A DNA stretch of 64,000 nucleotides from Brachypodius melanocephalos. Its lineage: Eukaryota > Chordata > Aves > Passeriformes > Pycnonotidae. Positions 56,583-64,000 of this stretch are shown here, piece by piece (within the stretch, counting starts at the first letter, position 1; every line of letters starts with the position of its first letter). The translations under genes and the position numbers were made by a program. The notes below the pieces were generated by a model. That model saw only the letters and a list, made by a program, of their open reading frames with translations, searched no databases and was not told where the DNA came from. The stretch is from contig VZSR01001854.1 of NCBI GenBank assembly GCA_013398615.1, positions 13,473,881 through 13,537,880 on the forward strand, in the 5' to 3' direction.

Positions 56583-57240
56583 TTGTGGTTTGAGCCACAA
56601 TGGACCAATCAGAAGTTAGCTTTTTAATTGGCATGTCGTTTGGCCATTTAGAGAACAGAATACGACTTTTGGGTGATATTCATAAAAGCTCACCTCAGAG
56701 TTCAAGCCCTCTTTGACTTCCAGCTGGTGAGCAGTTAACATCTGCGTGAGTTGGACAGGCCCGGTCCAGGCCCTGCCGCCTCCCCCGGGCAGCTGAAGGC
56801 CGGGCCTCTGGGGGCAGGGGGCAGCCGGGGCAGCCCGGCCTGCCTGAGCTCGGGCTTTTATGGGAGACCCGCCTGGCCTGGGAGCTCTCAGGCCGAGGGA
56901 GGGGATGATGTGCCCCTGTCCCGGCCCACATCAGTTTTTTTTAGCAGCTGTGAAATGTCCTGCCGCTTCCCTGTGAGGGGAGCTGGCCTGAGAGCTGGCT
57001 ATGAGCCTGGGCCCTTTCCCCCAGCAGAGAGCGGGGAGCCTGCAGCGGCTCCGGGCTGGGCTCGCCCTGGATGAGACTGAGGGGTGGAAGAGGGACCCTT
57101 CGATCAGCCGAGCTGCTCTGGGAGCTGTCGGGCTGAGTTTCTTCCCTGCATCTTTTGGAAATGCCGGCTGTGCCTGGCAGAGATCACGTGAGCACCGCAG
57201 GCCTGGGCAAGGACATTAACCCTTTCCCTCCTCCATGGAA
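56583..57240 (+). promoter_or_regulatory. CpG-rich promoter-like segment, probably LTR-derived, antisense to SEMA5A
   Basis: On the plus strand there is a CCAAT box (CCAATCAG at 56605), an inverted CCAAT (ATTGG at 56627) and a TATA-like 'cataaaag' at 56681, about 75 bp downstream of the first CCAAT. A possible splice donor CTG|GTGAGC follows at 56727, then about 450 bp of GC-rich sequence with roughly twenty CpGs, unlike anything else in the window. The opening 'tggtttgagccac' resembles the start of the neighbouring LTR ('tggtttgggttac'), so a retroviral origin is plausible. I do not recognise the family, and transcription from it is inference. The 107-codon open frame inside has no recognisable domain. 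Confidence 0.45.
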
Positions 57241-57456
57241 GACAGCAAGTGAAGATGGAGAGAGAGAGAGACAGCATGAACTAAAGTCAATGAAAGAATT
57301 GATAAGGTCTGCTGGAATAAAGGGATAAAGGAAGTGGACATTTTGTCTGGACTTCTCTGGATGAATCATAGAGATATGGATTAACATCATAATGCTGTTT
57401 GAGGGAATGCGTGTTCTAGTCAAAGCTCGTGTGTATAGACGAAGTTCCCGGCTCCT

Positions 57457-57543
57457 GGGATAGAATAAGGAGATCTCAGTTTTGAGACAAGAGAAGTGAT
57501 TCAAGGCTCCTGGCCTAATAGGAGGTTTCTATTTCTTTGAGAT
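57457..57543 (+). mobile_element. LTR fragment, inverted relative to the adjacent LTR
   Basis: This stretch is homologous, in opposite orientation, to 57963-58039: 'atagaataaggag', a 'ttttgag' block, 'ggctcctggcctaat' and a 'ttctat...gagat' block occur in the same order in both. It stops exactly where the intact LTR end begins (57544), as if the second LTR had inserted into a related element. Confidence 0.6.
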
Positions 57544-58163
57544 TGTTATGGTTTTAGATTCATCAAATTTCGTTCACCAAAACATGAGATGGGATTTCGG
57601 AAGAAAAAGGCAAAAACAGGCTCAACTTAACAAACAGTTTATTAACACACTAAAGAAAAAAGGAATTTCTAAACTGACTTTTTCCTCCCCTACAAACCGT
57701 CCACCCTTCCACAGAGATCATCACGATTTTAGTCAGCTGTAACCATACACACAAATCGTACATCACTTGGGAGAGGAGTCTCCCTGGAATTTTCATAGAC
57801 TATGCTACATTTTCAATGCCATAAATCTGCAACTACTCAGAATCTACAGATCTGTGCAGTCCCACTCCATTGCAGCTTCCCAAGCTGTTTATGGGGCTCC
57901 AATGCATTTGGGGTACTATTTTTAAGAATGCCTCTTTCAAAGGTTTTCATCTTTTACGTCTAAAATCATCTCTATTTTAACAGTATAGAGATCTCTTAAT
58001 TAGGCCAGGAGCCAGGCCTCAAATCCCTCCTTATTCTATNNNNNNNNNNNNNNNNNNNNNNNNNNNNNNNNNNNNNNNNNNNNNNNNNNNNNNNNNNNNN
58101 NNNNNNNNNNNNNNNNNNNNNNNNNNNNNNNNNNNNNNNGGGAGCGTAACCCAAACCATCACA
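57544..58163 (-). mobile_element. Solo LTR (ERV), sense to SEMA5A, interrupted by assembly gap
   Basis: On the minus strand it begins TGTGATGGTTTGGGTTACGC at 58163 and ends AAACCATAACA at 57544, giving TG..CA termini with matching 11-bp inverted ends (one mismatch). A canonical AATAAA lies at 57643-57638, about 95 bp before the 3' end, where a retroviral polyadenylation signal should be. No primer-binding site or internal retroviral sequence flanks it, so it is a solo LTR. 100 N (58040-58139) hide part of U3. No clear target-site duplication is visible. It begins 58 bp past the splice donor of the first coding exon. Confidence 0.7.
58040..58139. other. Assembly gap (100 N)
   Basis: Exactly 100 N, the conventional placeholder for a gap of unknown size. 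It lies inside the LTR next to a GC-rich, inverted-repeat neighbourhood, which probably caused the assembly failure. Confidence 0.98.
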
Positions 58164-58221
58164 AGTGATTACAAAATACTTAGCCTGCTTCTGGAAAAGA
58201 TTTTTGGCATTTACATCTTAC

Positions 58222-58354
58222 CTTGGTATGCAATAACTGGATGCTCAACTCTGTGGCAGTGGGTATCTTCTGTTGTTGTTGACTCCAATATTCCTAACAT
58301 CCCAAGTCCTGCCAAGAGCAGCGTGAGGAAGCAGCTTCCTTTCATCGTGGTCAT
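58222..58354 (-). CDS. SEMA5A: SEMA5A first coding exon: signal peptide and mature N-terminus
   Basis: This exon opens semaphorin 5A, a single-pass membrane axon-guidance protein (family knowledge: sema domain, PSI, seven thrombospondin type-1 repeats, transmembrane segment, short tail; about 1,070 residues; plexin and proteoglycan partners). It encodes 44 residues plus one base. A basic/polar n-region (MTTMKGSC) leads into a hydrophobic core (FLTLLLAGLGMLGIL), which is a classic signal peptide, followed by a Thr-rich stretch and HCHRVEHPVIAYQ. From the second Met (58345) the 41 residues match the known SEMA5A N-terminus in length, including the Cys at position 30 and the EHPVI.Y motif. The donor is CAAG|GTAAGA at 58221, and the exon ends in phase 1, splitting a Glu codon completed at 39181. 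The first Met (58354) also has A at -3, so either could initiate; conservation favours 58345. Identification rests on this exon plus the next two. Confidence 0.93.
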
Positions 58355-58423
58355 GCTGTCCTCCTCCACACCAGTCACTTCTTTTAACTGTCTACTCCTC
58401 TTGCACTCATGTGGGAAAAGCAC
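58355..58423 (-). other. SEMA5A: SEMA5A 5' UTR portion of the start-codon exon, with uORF
   Basis: Sequence upstream of the start codon runs 69 nt to a plausible splice acceptor (tctccag ending at 58424), so this is probably not the first exon of the gene. The acceptor's pyrimidine tract is modest, so the boundary is inferred. The reading frame of the protein is open through this stretch but has no ATG. In another frame there is a complete uORF at 58410-58384: ATG, seven further codons, then TAA. It stops 29 nt before the first in-frame ATG. No TATA box or CpG island lies immediately upstream, which also argues for an upstream non-coding exon outside the window. Confidence 0.6.
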
Positions 58424-60557
58424 CTGGAGAATTCACAGAAATTTATTTAAGAACAAGAGCAAACCACAGAAAAAATTAGACAATTCTTGAAGTTTAAAAC
58501 AAAACAACATTGCCTTCTTTCTGTGTGGCATTTGACTACACAAAAGTATACTGTCAGTCGCTCCTCTAATTACTTCACAAACCTATCATCAATTACCCAC
58601 ATTAGGAAAATTGATTTATCACCCAGCAGAATTAAAAAACTGATATTCATTACCCCCTCTCTTTTTTTGTAACATGTGGGGGTAAGAACATTCTCCAACT
58701 TTTTTTTTTTTTTTTTAGCCTCTTAGATAGAGTAAACATATTTAAATCTATCTTCCCTGTTCAGTTGGATCCACTGCTTTCTTACCCTGCTTTCCTCAGA
58801 GACAAAGGAGTGCTTTGACTTCCTGCAAGTACAAGGTAGAAAAGGAATTGCTCCTTCATGTGAATGACTGCTTTGAGAGAACAGCCTGAGAGTGTGTATT
58901 TTTTGCCTATCTGTAGAGTTTGTATGGAACAGTACAGAAAGGGGTAGGACAAGATTCGCCTCAATGCTCTGACACACACTTTTGCTTTACAGCAGTGAGG
59001 ATTACTGGTTCTGACACTGACTTAGACCCCATCCATTTCCTGACTTATGACAAGGCTGTGAATTGCAGGCTCAAATGATGAAGACCTCTTTCTAGTAAAA
59101 TTTAGATACCAATCAACAGTGCAATGGTTTTCATTCAGTATCAGAAAAAAGTTAAAGTTCAACTCCCTGATTTTTTGGAACATCCAATAACCAGACCCTT
59201 ATATAAGTAATAGAAAATGTACAGTGTCAATATAATTTTAGATCCAACCCAGTTCCTTTAGTTTCATCACTAAAAATGTGCTGACCACTAAACCTACTCA
59301 CACAACCCAAAAGAAACTTTCACCACTAGCAGCTTTAGTGAGTCACACAGGCTTGTGTCCTGATAACACGCAGATAAGAGACATCACTGCCTTTCACGAG
59401 GGAAGACCAGAGATTTAAGACAGCTCCATAAAGGCAGAAATGTCACTCTGCTAATTAAAGGAGAAATTCAGGAAAAGAAAATCAGTAATTTCGACTTCTA
59501 ATATGTTTGATCTCATTGAATTGTAGTATGCTGTTTAATGAGGTGGAAGCTTTCTATTTGCACAAAATAAACATCCTAAATGCATAAAACAAAGGGCTGT
59601 TCATGAAATGACATTCCACAATGACAGCAGTGTGTTCTAAAAGCCACACTCAGAAGGCAGAATGGATAGTAAGCATTGGTCCCTAACATTACTAGCACCA
59701 GCCCTCATAAGGTAAACTGCTCTTCTCTTACCACCTTATTTTGCTGCCTTTAGTTGTCTTCCAGTTTAGACGTGGACACTTCTAATCCCCATTAATTTAA
59801 ACTAAAATAAATAAAGACATAGTACATCTGAGCAGTAAATTTAATAGTATATTTTAGCTTCTTTGCTAAATTTTCTTAAGTTACTGAAAAAAGGAGGAGA
59901 AGCTTCAAGGCAGTTAGATCCATATTCTCAACTTCCTAAGTAGTGTCTTATGATGACATGTACCAATATGAATCTGGCCCTACAAATTGCTCATGGCTCA
60001 CAACAGGCAGTATCTGTTTATAGAAATTCTGGATACTAATGCATGTAGCGCATAAAGAACTTGTTCCAATGTTTAATAGTCCATTTTCTGCAAGACTGAT
60101 GTTTAAATGTATTATACACTATTTTTACACAAATTCAAGTAGCTTATGTGGGTTGTAGCACTCCTATTCCTTATTTAAAGATCATACAAATACACTTCTA
60201 ACAGCTACTTCTAATTCATATCTCTGTAAGATTACGTTTGTTCATTCATAAAGCAAAATGAAGGTCTGATACCTTCACAAAGGTCTCAAAAATGTTTTTC
60301 TTGCACATGGTACAGCAGTAAGCATCCCAAGACCTAGGTACTTTCATGTTAAAAACAAAACAAAACGAAACACCCACAACTTTATTTACTTTAATTTTGA
60401 AAGTTTCAGAAATACTCATAAGTGTGTGACTGTAATGGAAAGGAATTAAACAAGAATAAAATGAAACATTTGTACTGAAATCACAGCTTTCTCTGTCTCT
60501 CTGGCTGTAAATGAAGTCCATGGTCTTTATGTAACCAGGCTTCCATATCTCAGCCAA

Positions 60558-60560
<3 letters not shown>

Positions 60561-60594
<34 letters not shown>
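60561..60594. repeat. A34 homopolymer
   Basis: An uninterrupted run of 34 A. Similar runs occur as T32 at 27827-27858 and A28 at 29514-29541, and as T27 with one C at 40135-40162. None is attached to a recognisable retroposon body. Confidence 0.9.
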
Positions 60595-60599
<5 letters not shown>

Positions 60600-61388
60600 C
60601 TCTACACAGCAAATACAGCCAAAAGATAATCCTGTTTCTCCAGAAAGAAAGAAAAGGACCACTACTCTTCATCCAAATATTAAATACACACATAGGTATA
60701 GATGCCTTGGTTTCCATTACAAAAAGGATATAAATTTCATGGGACTAATAGAGGTATTAGTGAGAACTAAGATGTAAATGTTAACAGGTCTGATGTCTTG
60801 TATCCTGCAGGTATCAGATGGACTTCTTCCACCTGTCCCCTGTGAACAGAACTCGGTAGCAGAAACAAACACCACCTGTCCTCGGCCTCTAAATCCAAAC
60901 AACATCCTCTTTCATGACAGACTACTTACATGCCATAGGTGGTCTCTGACACAGTTGTTTGCATGTTATAGTCATGCTGTAAAAGAATTTTGGGGCCAAG
61001 GACTGTTTTCCTTACTAGCTGAACTCTTCCTCTCACTGCATGCATCTCACATGGCAAAAACTGAGGCAGGAAACATTTTCTCATTTAAAATATCCAAAGA
61101 CAAGGAGAAACAAAGGTGTGAATACACTTCTGACCATTTATCTCAGAAAAGAGCCAGTAACAGTCTAAATTTCTCTCTACTTCAACTGCTAGCTGTTTAT
61201 GTGTATTGCACCACTTTATTAATTTAAATCTGTTAATGATTCTGGATGTATTAATTTAAATGTATTATTGTAGAGAACTGTGAGGAGAAGCTTACATGCA
61301 ACAACTCAGAGGAGAATCTTCAGAGGCCCTAACAGACAAAAGAAATGCAAAACAAGGCAAGAGATAGAAACCTCATCACAAGTTCTTT

Positions 61389-61450
61389 AAGTTTCTATCC
61401 ATACTATTAAGTTCCTATTTAAGTTATTTAAGTTTCTATTCATACTATTG
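61389..61450. repeat. 41-bp near-duplication
   Basis: 'aagtttctatccatactatt' at 61389 recurs at 61430 with one change (cca/tca), separated by related 'aagttcctatttaagtt' sequence. Confidence 0.8.
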
Positions 61451-64000
61451 TATGCATGGAAGAACAAATTAGTCTGGAGACTGCACCTAATACACTGTTA
61501 GAGTAAAAAATAAAAAAATATATTTTTTAAAGATCCACAAACAAAACAGGGAAACCAACCCAACAAAATTCTTCCCCCATGAACCAAAAAACCCCATATG
61601 TCCCCAACCCCCACAAAAAATACAATTAAACTCCCACACCTTGAACATATACCCAGAGTATGAAAAGATGAACAGACACCTTAGAAAAGACTTCAAAACC
61701 AAATCTTTTTCCACAGAACTTGTATGGGCTAGATTGCTCCTTCTGTACATCCTTGAGTAAGGATCGCTTTGAGACAGCAGCTGTAAGGGTGAGCCTGTGG
61801 AGCACAAACACTCCAACAAGCCAGAAGGCTTGAAGCAGACAAAGCAATCTTTCCTGAAATCGCCCCTTCTCCTTATTGAAAGTGCAGCTTTCGTGCCAAG
61901 AAGTGATAACTAGCCTGAAGCAATACAAGACAAGACAAAGTCAAGAGAACCCTGAACATGAAAAGATTAAGCCAGTTTCCTTGACTTCTGTATAATTTCC
62001 ATAGGTAAATCTCTCTCAACAATGACAATAATGATCAGGTTAAAACTCTTCAAAACGTATATCCAAATAGTGACACTGACCAGCTTTTTAACTATTCCTA
62101 AATATTTGGGGAGACTGCACACTCATCTGTTATTTGCCTAACTTTTCTAGCAGAGACCTTTAGTCAGACTTTCAACAAATTGCATTTTACAAGTTTGTAA
62201 AACAATCTGAAGATGAAAAATGAAACAGAAAGCAGAATAAGCAGTGCTATAAGACACAATTTATTTTAATATATTATTTTATTCCTGTATCTAAAGGGTC
62301 TTGTGCACTTTACTCTATCCCTCATACTCTTAGTTTTGATCCAGCCTGCTTAGAAGAAATATAAAGATGAATGGGTCCCATTAGGCAAAGGTATTATATT
62401 TTACAAATGCAGCCTCTGGTTTCTCCAACAACAGTATTTGATGAAGAAAAAAACCCAGCAATTCAAGATTTTCTGTTTCAGCTGAACCAAAAAAGATACC
62501 TATTGCTAAAGAGAAAAATTGTGCACAGCTAAGCATGCAAGGCAGGTAACTGCTACTGCTAGGTGAAAGAAGATTCATTTAGAGACTATTCCCTCCAGGC
62601 ACTGAAGTCATATATTTAAAGTCAAATAATCAGGATGTCAATATTTCTAGATCACTCAAAGTACACCCTGTTTGAAGTACAATTTACCTCTGAATTATAA
62701 ACTACATTTTCCTATGTTCAATCAAAATAAACCAGTATATGCAAAAGGTGCCACACTAGCTGCAGCTGTTCCAAAGCAAAGATGCTTTCAAATAATTATC
62801 TTTGCTAATTCAATAAGTGACAGTTTAAAATTACACTTTTAGTGAAAGACGAAGTGAGCTTTTGTCAATATAAGTATACAAACAGCAGGGTTTGGCATGT
62901 TTATAAGATGTCAATTTCAGGACTTGTTCTGTGTACAGGCATTGAGGAACAGGTCTGGGGTTTCTTTATATGCACTCCAGTGTTTACTTTTGCAGATGCT
63001 GCTCATGTAATTTGTTGCAGGAGACTCATTCCACTTTCCCTCGACACTTTGCTCCACATCTTTGCAAAACAGTAAAGATTTGGAAAAAAAAATTGCTCAT
63101 GTGAGGTAACTTCTCAGGATGACCTTTTTGCACTAGCTAAAACTTGGAAAAAATGTATTTAACTAAAGAAACAAACTGTACATTCAAAGAGCTCATTAGA
63201 ATAGAATTATGAGTACAAAGAAAGATGTTGTCCCATATTGCTACTGCACACACTTTAGAATAGTAATAATTATTTTATCTTTGGCCATGACAATTTTATG
63301 AAAAAATACCTAGTTTGTCTACTGTATTGCTAGTGGTACCTTTTTTACAATTTATTAAAAGAAGAGAACACTTGCTTGCTGCTGCAAGTGACATGAAAGC
63401 AGGGAGAACTGTTGTTTCCTCTTCACGAAAAACAGGCTACACTGTTGTGTATCACTAGCAAGCATGTAGACAAATCAGGAAAGAGGATATCATGAACACC
63501 CCTACGATGTAGCTCAGTGCCTCTTTTTGTAATTTTTCTTGACTTGTTAAAGCCAAACCCCTCAAACTCATACAAAACATTTGAGAGGAAGATTGTTAGA
63601 GAAAGCACACACAAAAAACACTCTGTCACCACACTTACTAAAAATATTAGCTAAATACTTAGGCAACGTCTAATGCTCTCAATTCACCAGAAGTGACAAG
63701 CCCTGGAGCTCAGAAGGAAAAATGGATGGAGGCCAGAAGCAGGCATCAAGAGGCCTCTTAAAAAAAAAAAAAATCCCCAAGCAGTTGTTTTTACTGTAGC
63801 ACATCCTGCTTCTTGTCAAATGCACAAAACCCCCAAGCCTATACCTCTTTGTAGTATAATTACCTTGCAATACATTCCTTACTCAGTATACCTTTAGAAA
63901 AACAATTTGCACATCAGTCAGATACAAAATTAGATTAGAGCAATAGCTCAAAGATCACCTCACTAAACAGTGAGATGGGACTGGAGGCTACAGATCTTCT

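Larger units (their letters stand above)
39182..58221 (-). other. SEMA5A: SEMA5A intron between first and second coding exons
   Basis: The intron is 19,040 bp including 100 unknown bases, bounded by GTAAGA at 58221 and gtttttag at 39182. Contents in transcription order are a sense LTR containing the assembly gap, an inverted LTR fragment, a CpG-rich promoter-like segment, a plus-strand CR1 (about 55800-56420), a 37-bp duplication, a CR1 3' end (49733-50110), an A-rich tract (48824-48892) and an AAT/AAC microsatellite (43531-43620). Segments at 40160-40920, 41300-41710 and 43860-44080 are less AT-rich than the rest and carry open frames I do not recognise. No other exon is supported. Confidence 0.85.
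58424..64000 (-). other. SEMA5A: Region 5' of the SEMA5A start-codon exon (intron or flank)
   Basis: Nothing coding can be supported in these 5.6 kb. The acceptor at 58424 suggests that it is intron between a non-coding 5' exon and the start-codon exon. It contains an A34 run at 60561-60594, a T17 run at 58700-58716 and a 41-bp near-duplication at 61389-61450. A plus-strand frame at 60778-61227 (149 codons) has no recognisable domain and no splice support. No CpG island or core promoter was seen, so the SEMA5A promoter is probably beyond the right edge. Confidence 0.6.

Noticed and set aside
60778..61227. 149-codon plus-strand frame upstream of the SEMA5A start-codon exon
   Set aside because: No domain, no signal or coding bias, no splice signals; treated as a chance frame.
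1..64000. CRISPR arrays, bacterial operons, tRNA or rRNA genes
   Set aside because: No regularly spaced repeats, Shine-Dalgarno-led gene runs or recognisable tRNA/rRNA sequence; the DNA is clearly vertebrate intronic.

Overview
The window is vertebrate nuclear DNA, most likely from a bird. The evidence is AT-rich non-coding sequence, several CR1 LINE fragments, ERVL-like long terminal repeats of the type common in avian genomes, and spliced coding exons with GT/AG boundaries. I see no bacterial, plasmid or viral gene organisation. One gene is recognisable: SEMA5A (semaphorin 5A) on the minus strand. Three consecutive exons encode its N-terminus: the signal-peptide exon (58222-58423, coding part 58222-58354), a 100-nt exon (39082-39181) and a 46-nt exon (26541-26586). 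Their phases join without a break (1, 2, 0), and the roughly 90 encoded residues align throughout with the start of vertebrate SEMA5A.

Layout from right to left, which is the direction of transcription. 58424-64000 is 5' intron or flank. 58222-58423 is the start-codon exon, with a short uORF ahead of the start. 39182-58221 is a 19-kb intron. It holds a solo LTR interrupted by an assembly gap just 58 bp beyond the splice donor, an inverted LTR fragment, a CpG-rich promoter-like segment on the opposite strand, two CR1 fragments and several simple repeats. 39082-39181 is the second coding exon. 26587-39081 is a 12.5-kb intron containing an ERVL-type LTR of about 1.1 kb. 26541-26586 is the third coding exon. 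1-26540 is the start of the next intron, with CR1 copies, a further ERVL-type LTR, a 46-bp minisatellite and a perfect hairpin. The next SEMA5A exons were not found and should lie beyond the left edge.

The other open reading frames are not supported as genes. They are chance frames in AT-rich introns or frames inside LTRs. I did not find a new biological system. The points most worth checking are how the intronic LTRs affect SEMA5A (a sense LTR with a polyadenylation signal beside the first coding donor, and an antisense promoter-like island), plus a few compact sequence structures in the introns. Repeat identities come from recognising family sequence by eye, so their boundaries are approximate.
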